Shown: piece after piece, positions 11,451 to 22,859 of the stretch | How the letters are laid out: each line of letters begins with the position of its first letter | How positions within the stretch are numbered: the first letter of the stretch is position 1 | Assembly (NCBI GenBank): GCA_963575745.1 | Contig: CAUYUJ010012592.1 | Location: forward strand, 324,437 to 386,436 | Length of the DNA stretch: 62,000 nucleotides | Source of the DNA: Prorocentrum cordatum | Taxonomy: Eukaryota; Sar; Dinophyceae; Prorocentrales; Prorocentraceae | Direction of reading: 5' to 3' | The notes under the pieces: generated by a model | What the model was told of the DNA's origin: nothing | Seen by the model: only the letters and a program-made list of their open reading frames with translations | The model's database searches: none | Program-made: the position numbers and the translations under genes

Positions 11451-11788
11451 TTCCGTTTCCGTTCCGGTCCGGCGCGCCTGCTGACCGGAATCATCTGCGG
11501 TGGTGTTCTGACGCCGAGGGACCCGGCCCGAGTGGTTCCGCATCGGATCGGGCGTTTCGCCATGGGGAGGGAACGACAGGTGTGGAGGGGATCGAAGGTG
11601 GCAGGAAGAGGGCCCCGAAGGTGCACGAGGGGGCGGTCTGCATGAAGCGTCCCCATGACCTGTGGTCCTAAAGCTGGACGGTTCCAACAGCCACAAGAAC
11701 GGAGCACGTGCCACCTTCGAACTGTAGCGTCGCGTCGAATGGCGCGCTGCGGCGTGATATGGTGCCAAGTGTTGCTTTGTAGGGTTTA

Positions 11789-12235
11789 TGTAACTACTAT
11801 CTGGGCCCGCCCCGTTCTCGACAGGATTCGCCGTGGGCACCGCCCTTCGGGCCGGGCGAAAGGGGGGGACAGGGAAAGGGGGGGTTACGAAATCTGCTGC
11901 ATGCAGCTGGTTTCGGCCCCACCGAGGGGCCCATTCCTCGATACATGGGCGCCTCCCGGCGCCGGGAGGCGCCGGGAAGATCAGCTGCGTGAGCTGATTC
12001 TCAAACCCCCCCTTTGCTATCCCCCCCTTTCCAAGACAAGCCATTTCAGACCTCCCCCGTGGGAGAACCCTCCAAAACATCGTCCCCAGACCCCGCCAGG
12101 CCCTCCAAGATAGCCTGGAAGAGACCCCCCCCGAAATGAGACCCCCCTCCCTTTATTACGAAATCTGGAGTAACTACTATCTGGGCCCGCCCCATGCTCG
12201 ACAGGATTCGCCGTGGGCACCGCCCTGCGGGCCGC
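11789..12235 (+). repeat. Direct duplication flanking a short inverted-repeat element
   Basis: The segments 11789-11855 and 12170-12235 share TAACTACTATCTGGGCCCGC and GACAGGATTCGCCGTGGGCA almost perfectly. Element E copy 1 starts at the end of the first segment. Confidence 0.75.
11849..12031 (+). mobile_element. Short inverted-repeat element, family E, copy 1
   Basis: The left end GGGCCGGGCGAAAGGGGGGG matches, inverted, the GGGGGG..CCCTTTC right end. The body holds nested palindromes: CTGCATGCAG, a perfect 26-bp palindrome GGCGCCTCCCGGC/GCCGGGAGGCGCC, and TCAGCTGCGTGAGCTGA. Other copies are at 14849-15040 and 45104-45303. The right terminus is truncated compared with the other two. No coding capacity; non-autonomous. 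Confidence 0.8.
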
Positions 12236-12339
12236 AGCCCCGGCCCCGGCCGAAGGGGAACGAACAACCGCCTCAGCTGGCCGCGCCCGGCCGCGTTTTG
12301 CGGGCGGGCGCGCGCAGGGCGAAGACGCTGGGCTGCGAG

Positions 12340-12670
12340 GAGGAAGAGGAGGAGGAGGAGGAGGAGGAGGAGGAGGAGGAGGAGGAGGAGGAGGAGGAGG
12401 CGGAGGAGGAGGAGGAGGAGGAGGAGGAGGAGGAGGAGGAGGAGAGGAGGAGGAGGAGGAGGAGGAGGAGGAGGAGGAGGAGGAGGAGGAGGAGGGAGGA
12501 GGAGGAGGAGGAGGAGGAGGAGGAGGAGGAGGAGGAGGAGGAGGAGGAGGAGGAGGAGGAGGAGGAGGAGGAGGAGGAGGAGGAGGAGGAGGAGGAGGAG
12601 GAGGAGGAGGAGGGGAGGGGAGGAGGAGGAGGAGGAGGAGGAGGAGGAGGAGGAGAAGGAGGAGGAGGAG
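12340..12670 (+). repeat. Long GGA/GAG microsatellite
   Basis: About 330 bp of almost pure (GGA)n with rare interruptions. A smaller (GGA)n tract follows at 12825-12865. The long Glu/Gly/Arg and Ser/Pro/Leu frames in this region are translations of this tract. Confidence 0.98.
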
Positions 12671-13155
12671 GAGGGCGAGGACGAGGACGGGGACGAGGAC
12701 GAGGACGAAGAGGGAAACCACTGCTGCGCACAACGCGCGGCGAGAGCACACGGGGCGAGGACGCGGCCGCGGGGTGTGAGCCACCAGACCCCGCCGTTCG
12801 GCTCGCGCGCCCGCGCCAAACGCGGAGGAAGAGGAGGAGGAGGAGGAGGAGGAGGAGGAGGAGGAGGACGACGAGGGGCAAGAGGAAGAACGCAGCGGAC
12901 AGACGCAGTGCACGAGAAGGATGGACCTCTCCTTTCGTCCCCCCCGCCTGTGACTGCTCCCCGATGAAGCAGCGCACGGTCGGACCTCGCCCCGACGTCG
13001 GTCGCAGCGGGGTGCGCCGCATCGGGGCGCGCGCCAGGGCCCACCGCGATGGTTTGGTGGGCGCGCGCCAGAGCCGCCCCGAGGGCGGCGGCGCGGCCGC
13101 TGCGGTTCCCCCTTGCCTCCCGCCCACCCCCTTCTCTCTCTGTCTCCGCCTTGCC

Positions 13156-13257
13156 GCAAGGAGGAAAGACTGGTCTACTCTGTAAGAACGGTTTTTTGAA
13201 GGCAGATCTGCCTTCAAAAAACCGTTCTTATAGAGTAGACCAGTCTTTCCTCCTTGC
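13156..13257. repeat. 102-bp near-perfect palindrome
   Basis: Arms 13156-13206 and 13207-13257 are reverse complements with a single G/T mismatch (13182 versus 13231) and no spacer, centred on AGATCT. The termini read GCAAGGAGGAAAGAC on each strand. This is a long cruciform-capable inverted repeat, either two head-to-head copies of a short element or a fold-back element. Confidence 0.95.
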
Positions 13258-13429
13258 AGGTAGAGTGCGGCTCCTGCACGCCGGTAAAAAACAGTGCGCC
13301 GCACCGCGCCAGTTGGCTGGGCGGAAGCGGTGGTGGCTGTGGCCGCCGGCTCGCGCGGCCATGTCGCGCCAGCACCCCGCGCGGCTGCCCGGCGCCCCCG
13401 CGGCGGAGCTGGCAGGCGCGCGCTGCCTC

Positions 13430-13592
13430 GAAGTCGGGCCTGTCCCTCTACGGGGGGAAAGGTAAAAAACAGGCAAACAATAATATGGGGGCAATATGTT
13501 TTTTTTTTTACATTTGGGCATTTGTTGAGCATGTTGTGGGCATTTGTTACCTTCGTCCCAAGTCCGCCTGTAGGGGGGCACGGCCGACCTAA
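13430..13592 (+). mobile_element. Short inverted-repeat element, family A, copy 1
   Basis: The ends AAGTCGGGCCTGTCCCTCTA and CTGTAGGGGGGCACGGCCGA are inverted repeats. The flanks carry CGCTGCCT on both sides (13421-13428 and 13593-13600), a target-site duplication of 8-9 bp. The body is AT-rich with no ORF. Terminal repeats with 8-10 bp duplications are typical of Mutator-like elements; the superfamily assignment is inference. Confidence 0.85.
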
Positions 13593-13944
13593 CGCTGCCT
13601 GCTGGAGTGGCGTCGGGGCCTGGATCAGGGAAGGAACGGGGACCACCGCCACCGAGGACAGCGGCGGGGGCCGACCTCGGGCACCAAGGCTTTCTGGGAG
13701 GGCGTACGTCTATATGATTTTTGTTTGGGGGCTCGAATTGTTTCCCGTCCCATACGGAAGTCTCCAGAGGCCCAGTGATGTGTTCGGAGGTCCCTCGAGG
13801 CATCCGGAAGACGAAAGGCTGGATCCTCGCTTTCCCACCCTTGCGGGCTTCTCCGGAGCTCCTTTACGGCTGTTGGGTTTTCGTTGGATTGCGCCAGAGT
13901 GCCTGGTGGAGTCGAGCGGCCACACTTGCCCTGCCGTCTAGGGG

Positions 13945-14101
13945 TAAGTCGGGCACGTCCCTTTACAGGATGAATATTAAAAAATAGTCAACAAATAGTA
14001 TGGGGACTATGTTTTGAGTATTGTTTGACCATTTGGGGGTATTTTTTTACTATTTTGTATTTTTCGTCGAAATCCCTCTGTAGGGGGACAGGCCCGACTT
14101 A
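13945..14101 (+). mobile_element. Short inverted-repeat element, family A, copy 2
   Basis: 157 bp with ends TAAGTCGGGC..GTCCC and GGGGGACAGGCCCGACTTA. It is flanked by CGTCTAGGGG (13935-13944) and CGTCCAGGGG (14102-14111), a 10-bp duplication with one mismatch. Confidence 0.9.
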
Positions 14102-14111
14102 CGTCCAGGGG

Positions 14112-14848
14112 GACGGTTCGGCCAGTCGGGAAGGGGCGATCGTCGACGGCGTGCCGCTGCAGGAGGGCCCAGACCTCAAGCGAGCTGTTTTCGTTCAATC
14201 CCGGCGCTTGTCCCAAACAACGCGCTTTTATTCAAATTCTGGCACGTGCGTTCGCATGGCATATTCCCAACCTTTTTCCGCTTGTTCCGACAGCGCCGGA
14301 CCGAAATAGCATGACAAGTGAGTCCCGATTTGCGTGAAGCCCAGGTCTCCTCCGGACCTCGCCGCACTCGCCCTCGTCCACTTGTCAGAGTCTGCCGAAA
14401 CTGCCTCCAAGTTCGGCGTTCGGGGGTCGTGTTCTGACCCAGGGGCGCTTTCCCACAGCTCCAGGACGGAGAGCTGACCGCTGACCCCGAGAAGGGCTCG
14501 AGACATTTGAGGTCCGTAGGTGGTATGGGGGATCGGGAGCGGCCAAGAGGGGGGTGAGGACTAGGGGGGGGTGCGTATCGTGATTAAGTTCATGATGAAC
14601 TTCGAAGCTGAACAACCAGAGCGTAGCCCTGCGAGCTTTGCGCAGCACTTACCTCGAGCCATAATACCTCCCCCCCCTCTTCGTCACCCCCCTCTCTGCC
14701 GCTCCCGAGGCGATGTGGGAGGATCGGTGGTCCTATTGTTTGGGCAGCGCTGGCCTCTGGGCTCCGGGAGGCTTCTCGTCGCAGCGGTCTGGTTTCGGGA
14801 GGGCCCCAGCGGGAACGAATCTCACGAGGACGAAGACCCGTTCTCTCC
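14112..14848. other. No recognisable gene
   Basis: GC-rich sequence with short shadow frames only, lying between family A copy 2 and family E copy 2. Confidence 0.5.
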
Positions 14849-15040
14849 GGGCCGAACGGAAGGGGGGGACAGGGAAAGGGGGGTCACGAAATTTGCTGCA
14901 CGCAGCTGGTTTCGGCCCCACCGAGGGGCCCAGTCCTCGATACATGGCCGCCTCCGGCGCCGGGAGGCGCTGGGAAAATCAGCTACGTGAGCTGATTCTC
15001 ACCCCCCCCTCTGCTATCTATACCCCCTTTCGCCCAGCCC
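14849..15040 (+). mobile_element. Short inverted-repeat element, family E, copy 2
   Basis: Left end GGGCCGAACGGAAGGGGGGG; right end CCCCCTTTCGCCCAGCCC. The internal CACGCAG/TTTCGGCCCCACCGAGGGGC block and the AATCAGCTACGTGAGCTGATT palindrome match the other two copies. Confidence 0.85.
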
Positions 15041-15049
15041 GATCTTTCT

Positions 15050-15145
15050 GAACAGGGCTCGCTGTCGGTGTCCCAGCGGTCGTTGGCAACTCGGGGTTAG
15101 CATCTCCCGCCCAACAGCGGCCGCTGGCGGCTCGGGGACGACATG
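15050..15145 (+). repeat. Dispersed repeat R3, copy 1
   Basis: It shares TGAACAGGGCTCGCTGTCGG and CAGCGGCCGCTG with 20408-20500 in the same order and spacing. No function assigned. Confidence 0.55.
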
Positions 15146-15359
15146 TACTGACGGGCATCGTCCCAGTTTGTTCCGTCCTTGTTTCGGGCGTGCCAAGGAC
15201 TCCCCTCGACATCTTGATCAAAATGTTCCCCAGGACAGGTCCAGGGCTCGATAATTGATGGAGGAGGATGACAGAAGGGGTTGTCAACTTCTACAACTCC
15301 TACATGACAGTTGAGATGTTCTCGGCAAAACGTTCCAGGCTGCACGGTGGCGGGTAGAG

Positions 15360-15542
15360 GTGAGAGAATATTTGATACCGTCTGTGCACACCGCGTCAGA
15401 AAACTACAACGGCTCCTTGCCAGGTGCGCTGGAAGTCGTGCAAGAAGTTGGTGACATCCTCTTCGTGCCGAGCGGATGGGGTCACGCGGTACTGAATCTA
15501 GGCAGCTACAACGTGTGCGTGGCTGTCGAGTTCGATGGATGA
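15360..15542 (+). CDS. Terminal part of a JmjC/cupin-domain protein, exon fragment
   Basis: The frame reads MREYLIPSVHTASENYNG..., then VQEVGDILFVPSGWGHAVLN and LGSYNVCVAVEFDG. The GD-x-LFVPSGW-x-H-x-VLNL block is the last beta-strand pair of a JmjC domain of the JMJD6 type. It includes the distal iron-binding His (in GWGHAV) and the strand that follows. Such enzymes are Fe(II)/2-oxoglutarate oxygenases acting on lysine or arginine side chains. The first HxD iron-binding half is not in this fragment, so upstream exons must lie elsewhere, or this is a retroposed or broken piece. A GGGTAG-AGG sequence just before 15360 could be the acceptor. A different frame continues to 15736 with an acidic tail (..HADMEAEEGDLHDTHEDE), so the stop after FDG may be bypassed by splicing. 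Boundaries are uncertain. Confidence 0.6.
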   Translation: MREYLIPSVHTASENYNGSLPGALEVVQEVGDILFVPSGWGHAVLNLGSYNVCVAVEFDG

Positions 15543-17060
15543 CCAAGTCACGACATGTCGAGAGTGAAACACAGGTAACCAGGGCGAGCTACGAAGTTAT
15601 GAGACACATGAACATCAGGCGGATGAAAAAAGGGATGCAACACGGGGGGCTGGAAGACACGGCGGATGCAGATCATGCCGATATGGAAGCGGAGGAGGGA
15701 GATCTTCATGATACGCACGAGGACGAGAGGCAATAAGAAGGAGGCATGAGGCATGAGGCAGGGAGGATGGAAGGGTGATAATGAGTATTAAGGGGAGCAT
15801 AATGGTATAGGGACGAGGAGAGGTTGATGTCCAGCTCGGATCCAGCTATGATGTGAGTAGACGCGGTTGGTGGGGCAGGCATGAGCGGGAAGATGTAGTT
15901 GTAACGGTCTCAGTGAACGAGAACAGCTGGCGGTTGCAGGCGTGAGGCCGAGCCTCGTCCTCCACGCCCCGCATCGCTCCCGCGACAAGCGCCACCGCGG
16001 GCTGTCGTCCACTCGGAGGGCGCTGACGACCTCTGCACCCGGTCATGGCCTGGCAAGGCCTGGGTCCAGGGCCGGGATCTGCGACGAGGGGCTGTCTTCA
16101 AGCGGCTGCCTTTTTCCAGGTTTCCGGCCGCTGGGGGCCGGGCCTCTGGGCCCAGGGTCGTATTAAATGGGCCGGGGGCGAAACGCTGCCGCGCGGGGGA
16201 GAGGCGAAGGACTTCTGGGGCCGCGGGCTGGAGACAGCATGTCGGCGGATGTCAGAGGGGGTCGGTTATCGTACAGGCCAGTCGTGGATCCGGGGCTTCC
16301 CTTGGCCAGGATCGGTGTAGGTTTATGGTCAGGGCGACCCGATCCATGGGCACAGTGGGGGGACCCCCCTTCTGCGATCCATCGATCTTTGAGACGACCA
16401 CGGGGGGGCGATGCTGCACAACGACTTCGGTCGACATTCTCGTTCTCGTTGGTTCCTCCTTCCCCCGTTCCCTCTTCGATCTCGCTTCTCCCCCTTCATC
16501 CCTCTCCCTTCCTTTCTCCCTCCCTCCCTCTTCTCCCTCGTCCTCTGGCGCTGCCCTTCTCCGCACACCACTTGGCACTGCCCACGCCATGTGATGTGCG
16601 GAGAAACAGGGCCCCCCGAACGGCTTCCGACGGCGTCAGACGGGCCAGGAGCTCACCAAGACGGCCGAAGATGGCTCGAAGTTGGCCCAAGATGGCCCGA
16701 CAGGCCTCCGAGAGGGCCTCCAGGAAGGCCCGAAAAGGCCCAAATCATTGATTTCCCACGAGTTTTTGCAGGATTATGGCATTTGTTTGTTTCTTTATGT
16801 TTTGGCGATGTTTCGTGGGCCGTTTTCGTTTCGACTTCGTTCTGCGGAAGAGGTGGATTGAAGACAGAACGAGGGAACACGAAAACAAAACGAAAGCTGA
16901 AAACACCGTTTTAGGTTCAGTCTTGTGACCTCCCTCGCCTTCCTCGTTCTCCTCTCCCTCCGCTCCCTCGCCCTCCTCGTTCTCCGCTCCTCTTGTCGCC
17001 CTTGGCCCCCTCCCGCGTGCTCTCCCCTCCCCGCACCTTCGCCCCCCTCTTCTCTCCTCT
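15543..17060. other. Mostly unrecognised, with a pyrimidine tract and CCAAGATGG block
   Basis: After the possible acidic tail (to 15736) I see no gene. A C/T-rich tract lies at about 16445-16560. CCAAGATGGCCCG-type degenerate repeats run 16655-16745. A second C/T-rich stretch is at 16925-17060. Confidence 0.5.
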
Positions 17061-17312
<252 letters not shown>

Positions 17313-17817
17313 ATCCTCCCCCGCCCCCTCCGTCCTCCCGGGGAGGCACTCCCCGCGCGCGCGCGCTCGCGCGGCATTGTCGCGAACGTCGCGGACGTCG
17401 TCGTCGCAGTGGACCTCGCCACGGGCCCGCAGCGGCGCGAAGATCACCGCGCCTCAGGCGCGCTCCGCGCGCCAGGAAGGGGTGTCCAGGGCCGATCCAA
17501 GACCTCCGCGCGGACCTTCGCGAGTTTGTGTTGATGCTTCAGCCTCCTGGGGTTCCTGGGGACCTTCAAGAAGCGATTCGTTGTGATCATTGGGTCGCCC
17601 GCGCAGGCGCGAAGATCATCGCTCTTCGCGCGTCGCAGTCTGTGCCAGAGCGGCTGCCCTTCTGCAAGGGGGCTACGCGGGGGCGCGAGGGCGCCAAATT
17701 CAGGTGGCCTAGGAGAAGCCAGTTCCGCAGAAAGCCCCGGGTCCATGACCCATGGCAAGAGATCGCGCGAAGAGATTCGCGTCTTCGTGCGACGCGGGGC
17801 CACAGCAGGGTCGCGCC

Positions 17818-18000
17818 GCGTCGACGCGGCGGCGACCCAAGCGCAGGCGTTCAAGGCTGAACGCCGCCTGTGGCCACGAAGTGGTCGATACCTCACGACC
17901 TGCGCCATCACAAAGCCGCAATGGCCCAAGGTTGAACGATCCGCGCGGTGTCAGAAGCCAAGGCCGACCTCGTCACCTGACAAACCTGCCGCATGCGATC
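17818..18000 (+). repeat. Dispersed repeat R1, copy 2
   Basis: It aligns with 1-190: GGCGGCGACCC, GCGTTCAAGGCTGAACGCCG, a GTGGTCGAT block, TTGAACGATCCGCGCGGTGT. Confidence 0.6.
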
Positions 18001-19443
18001 CCCGCCTGTCGCCCGCCTTCATAGCCTCCGCCTGCAGCGGACGTTTTGTTCGAGTGGCTCAGCGGGCAGCGGCGGTGCCTCCGTCCTGGATACCAGGCTC
18101 CAGCTGCCTGCTGCCTTAAGGCAGGATGACGGGGGAAGAGGGAGGAGGAGGGATGAGGAGGAGGAGGAGGAAGAGGAGGAGGAGGAGGGGGAGGTGGAAG
18201 GGGAGGATCTGGTGGAGGAGAGCGGAGGAAAACAAGGCACGACGATGAGAATCAGATTTCGGGCTGGAGTTAGGAGGCTTTTTGCAGGTCTCTGAGGCTG
18301 TGCTGGGGTCATTCAGGGAGGTTCAACGCACTCCCTGGGATGAGAGGCCCGATCTGCCTGGCTCCGCTTCGAGGTCAAGGTGGGTGTGTAACGTGGAAAG
18401 CGTGGGGAACCGCTTGTGCCATGACTGCTGTTCCGTTGCCAACCAGTATCCAGGTCAACGTGGGTAGCTTCAAGTGGCTTCGGGTATTCGTGAATGGCCA
18501 CGTAACTATGGCTAACGTACTGACCCACGGATTACTCAGTGATTGTTGACCCACTAATGGTGCGCATCTCATCTTTTCCTCGCACTGTCCCGGCTGCGGA
18601 TCTCATTAGCGCGTAGTCAGGGGTCGTGAGCGTACCGTCGGCCAGGTCCAACGATTCTGCATGTCAGGGTCTTGCGTGGCGGGTGTTCGACATGATGGGG
18701 GGTGCCCAGAGATGTTGAAAGGGGCGACGTAGACGGTGGGAGGGCTTTGCGGGGCGTCCACCCATCCCAGGGAAATGCTATTGGGGAGCCCACCCGTCTC
18801 AAAGGCATCCGCCACCGTCGACTGTGTTGTGCCGTTGCATAGCTTTCGTATTGGACCACATTACGTGTCTAGCAATTTGGGCCCTCCCCCCATCGCATCG
18901 AGCCAACTCTGCATCGATGTTTTGTGCCCCATGCCACGTGGTAATCGGCCGTCCTCAGGAACGTGACAGCGTGAAGTGGTGCGATGCGTGCCCCCGCCGC
19001 CCCCCCCCTCGGCCCTCTTGATTGTCCCCCGTCCCCGCCATTAGCTCCTCAGCGCGGTGGCGGATACACGCGGCAGCTCAGCTGGGCACATAAGATCACG
19101 CAAATTTCGGGGAACATATCCGAGGTCCTCAGAATCATGTTTTTCCTGGAACCTTGCTGTATGCCTAAATTGACTCGTGTATGTGTCAACGGGCTAGTGC
19201 AACTTCAGCATTCCCACTCGGGGTGTTGCACCACTCAGGATACCCGGCCTTGACCCTATTACTTAATGTACAATTTGTCCAACAATTGGTGTTTCATGGT
19301 ACTCGTTAATCGGTTGGTCTACGGTTGTTCTAGGCATTATTGTTGCTTGCGTGCCACATCTCATTCTGGTGAGAGAGTACATATCGTAGTGTTGTAGCGT
19401 TATGTTGCTACTCAGCGGGACCTTTGCGCGCGAGGTTTGTGTC
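18001..19443. other. No recognisable gene
   Basis: Apart from a GGA microsatellite (about 18135-18200) I see no protein, RNA or repeat that I can name. Base composition is less GC-rich from 19100 on. Confidence 0.5.
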
Positions 19444-19668
19444 ATGGCCGAGCCAGTTGCCAAGAAGGCGAAGGTTGCCGAGGCGCAGGACGCTGCCGTC
19501 GCACGAGTTCGAGATTTCGTCAGTGTTGTACGGTCGCGCTGCCGTTCCCCAAGCTTTTCAGTTGGACTGCTCGATTGGTTTCACGCCCCCCTTCGCTGGT
19601 CTCTGGAGGCTTGTGGAGTCTCAGATGGTAGCCAGAACGCCAGAACGGACGTATCCTCAGTCGAGTAG
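19444..19668 (+). CDS. Possible short coding segment, MAEPVAKKAKV start
   Basis: An ATG at 19444 opens MAEPVAKKAKVAEAQDAAVA, a basic/alanine-rich N-terminus of the kind seen in dinoflagellate proteins. Beyond about residue 25 the neighbouring frame (FEISSVLYGRAAVPQAFQLD) looks at least as protein-like, so a frameshift or short intron may separate them. No family is recognised. The region abuts an inverted-repeat element at 19698. Confidence 0.25.
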   Translation: MAEPVAKKAKVAEAQDAAVARVRDFVSVVRSRCRSPSFSVGLLDWFHAPLRWSLEACGVSDGSQNARTDVSSVE

Positions 19669-19697
19669 CCCCGGGGCTCTCATCACTACAGTCAAGA

Positions 19698-19831
19698 CGC
19701 TGAAATAAGGAACAGTTTGGGTTCGGAAGGGGCTCGATTTTCCAAGGGTTCCTCCAGTGCTGTTCCTCTTGCCCTCCTGGGGCACGGAGGCGCTTACAGG
19801 GCCAAGAAGGGGCTTTGTTCCTTATTCAGCG
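19698..19831. mobile_element. Short inverted-repeat element, single copy here
   Basis: The ends CGCTGAAATAAGGAACA and TGTTCCTTATTCAGCG are inverted repeats with one inserted base. The 134-bp element has no ORF. Confidence 0.75.
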
Positions 19832-19959
19832 TTCCTTCTTTCAGCGGCCACACTGTACGACCCAGCCTCCAGAGCCTCGAGGGTCGTCGCCAGGAAGTCG
19901 CGGCAGGCGGCCGCATGCCTCCCTGGACCCCGCCAGATCGGTACCTTCGCTCACCCCGA

Positions 19960-20200
19960 GGAGGAGGAGGAGGAGGAGGAGGAGGAGGAGGAGGAGGAGG
20001 AGGAGGAGAACGAGGAGGAGGAGGAGGAGAAGGAGAGGAAGGAGGAGGAGGAGGAGAGGAGGAGGAGGAGGGAGGAGGAGGGAGGAGGAGGAGGAGGAGG
20101 GCAGAGGAGCAGGAGGAGGAGGAGCAGGAGGAGGAGGAGGAGGAGGAGGAGGAGGAGGAGGGAGGAGGAGGAGGGAGGAGGAGGAGGAGGAGGGGGAGCC
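19960..20200 (+). repeat. GGA microsatellite
   Basis: About 240 bp of imperfect (GGA)n with GAA and GCA interruptions. The long Glu/Arg/Gly frames are artefacts. Confidence 0.95.
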
Positions 20201-21278
20201 CCTTCGCCTGCTCCCGATGTTCCCCGGCGGTTGGGGGTTGCTGCGCCGCGCCTGCCCTCTTCTGGGCCTCCTCTGGAGGCCTCGGGGGGCCTCGCGAGGC
20301 ACCGCCGAGGGCAGCCGAGGGCGCCAGGGCTTCGGGGATTCCATTCTGGACGCCCGAAATGGGTACGGAAAAATGGGTACGATGTCCAAGAGCAGTTCTT
20401 GCTCATTTTGAACAGGACTCGCTGTCGGTGTCGCCGCGGCCTGTGTACATTTGAGAGAAGGTTGCCTGCCCTCCAGCGGCCGCTGCTGGTTTGGGACAAC
20501 ATTTGTTGTTGGTCATTGTGCCCATTTTTTCCGTACCCATTTCGGGCGTCCAAATTCTTGGGCCCCCCCTAGTCCCGCCGTGGACGTGAGGGCCAGGGAC
20601 CCCCAGGGGCCCCCAGGGCCAGCCCACGGCGGAGGGTCCTTGCCCGGGACCTCCGTCGAGCGAGTCCTCCCAGGGCCTCTGCAGGCAGCTCGGGGACCTC
20701 CGGAGACCTCCGTGGACCTTCATCTTCCTCCTTGTTCGGCACGCAGGCATCGTCCTCAGTGGCGAAGCTGGCTCACCTCAGGAACGAGTGTGGGGGCTGC
20801 GACATCGTGCTGGCGCCATAGAGCGGGGAGCAAACGGCAGCAGCTCCAAGGCAGTCGCAGGGCCCTCCTCGTCTTCCCCCACCTCATGCTCTCCCTACTG
20901 GAGGGAGGAAAACGGAGAGGGGCTCCGGAAGAAGCCAGGTGCGGTCGCGCCATATTTTGCATCCTCCACCTCCCACCCATCCTCCCCCATTGCCTTGATG
21001 TTCTCTCTATCCGCGGACGCGTGTCATGGCGGACCTGGAACTCACCAACACACCCCATCGTGATATGCGCAATCTGAAAAAGAGGAGCTGCGCACATAGG
21101 AGAGAGCGCGTTTCACGGGCGCTTGCCTTGGGAACATTCGGAGGCGCGTTTCGAACCGGGGGGTGGGCTGGGGGGTGGGCCCCCCCCCCAACACTCGGCG
21201 CCGTCGATCAGAACCAGGGGGACTCCCCTCCCCCCTAACCCCTTCCCCTCCCGAAGCCCCCAGCCGTCGCCGGCGTCG
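20201..21278. other. Mostly unrecognised, with R3 copy 2 near 20408
   Basis: 20408-20500 is the second copy of R3 (partner of 15050-15145). 20580-20720 is rich in CCAGGG-type short repeats. I see no gene. Confidence 0.45.
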
Positions 21279-21440
21279 GCGCCGGCGCTGGCGGCCGCCA
21301 ACAGCGCCGACGGCGGGGACGCAGCGACGATGACCAGAGGCAGCCCAGGGGGGGGTCCAAACCCCCCACCCCACCGCGCCGGCGCCGGCGCTGGCGGTTG
21401 CCAGCAGCGCCGAAGGCGGGAACGCAGCGACGATTACCAC
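21279..21440 (+). repeat. Tandem pair of ~57-bp units
   Basis: GCGCCGGCGCTGGCGG..CAG CGCCGA.GGCGGG.ACGCAGCGACGAT occurs twice, at about 21279-21335 and 21383-21438, some 104 bp apart, leading into the CCA array. Confidence 0.7.
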
Positions 21441-22850
21441 CACTACCACAACCACTACCACCACCACCACAAAAACTCCCCACCACCACCACCACCACCA
21501 CCTACCCACCACACAACCACCACAACAACTCACCACCACCACCACCACAATCTACCACACCACCACCACTCCCACAACCACCACCACTACCAGCAGCACA
21601 ATACACCACAAACCACCACATCACCACCACCACCAGCACCACCTCCACAAACCACCGCCACCACCACAACCCACCACCACCACGACAAACCACCACCACG
21701 CCACCATCAAACCACCACCAGCACCACCACAACCAACCACCACCAGCACCACAACCCACCACCACACCACCACAAATCCACCACAACCACCACCACCACC
21801 CAACACCACAACCACCACCACCACAACAAACCACCACACCACCACCACCATCACCACCACCGCCACCACCACCACTACAACCCACCACCAACACCACACA
21901 CCACTATACCACCACCACCACCACCAACCACCACAACCACCACCACCGCAACAAACCACCACCACCACCACCACAACCACCACCACCACCACGAGCCACC
22001 ACCACCACAACCAGCACGCAAACCACCACACCACCAACGCCACCGCCACCACCACCTAAACCCACCACCGCCAAAACTACCACCACCACCACCGCCAGAA
22101 ACCACCGCACCACCACCACCGCCGCCACCATCACCAACGCTACCACAACCTGCCACCACAACCACCACAACAACCACCACCACCACCACCAACCACACCA
22201 CCACCACCACCGCCACCACCACCACAACCAGCACCACCTCCACAAACCACTGCCGCCACAACCCACCACCACCACTAGAAACCACCACCACCAAACCATC
22301 ACCACCACCGCAATCTACCACTTCCACAAACCACCACCGCACCTCCACCACAACCACCACCACCACCACCCACCACCACAACCACCACCACCACTACAAA
22401 CCACCGCACCACCACCACCACAACCACTTCCACGGCCACCGCCACCACCACAACCCACCACCACCACCACCAACACCACCACAAACCACCACGCCACCAC
22501 CAACCACCACCACAATCACCACCACCGCAATAAATCACCACCACCACTTCCACCACAACCGCCACAACCGCAACCACCACCACCACCACCACCACCACAA
22601 CCCACCACCACAACCACTACCACCACCACAACCACCACGACACACCACCACACCACCTTCGCCACCACCACCAGCACCTTAACCCATCACCGCCACCACC
22701 ACCACCAGGAACCACCGCACCACCGGCACCATCACCAACACCACCACCACAACCTGCCACCACAACCACCACCACCACGACCACCACCACCACCACCCAC
22801 ACCACCACCACCACAACCACCACCACCACATCTCACCACCACCACCACCT
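21435..22850 (+). repeat. 1.4-kb imperfect CCA/ACC/CAA triplet array
   Basis: Almost entirely C and A on the plus strand, built of ACC, CCA and CAC with AAC interruptions. The 500-residue His/Thr/Pro frames and the minus-strand Val/Gly/Trp frames are repeat artefacts. Confidence 0.97.
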
Positions 22851-22859
22851 CAGAGGGGC

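Noticed and set aside
12136-13652. Several 250-460-residue frames on both strands
   Set aside because: They cross the long GGA tract and consist of poly-Glu, poly-Gly, poly-Ser or poly-Pro.
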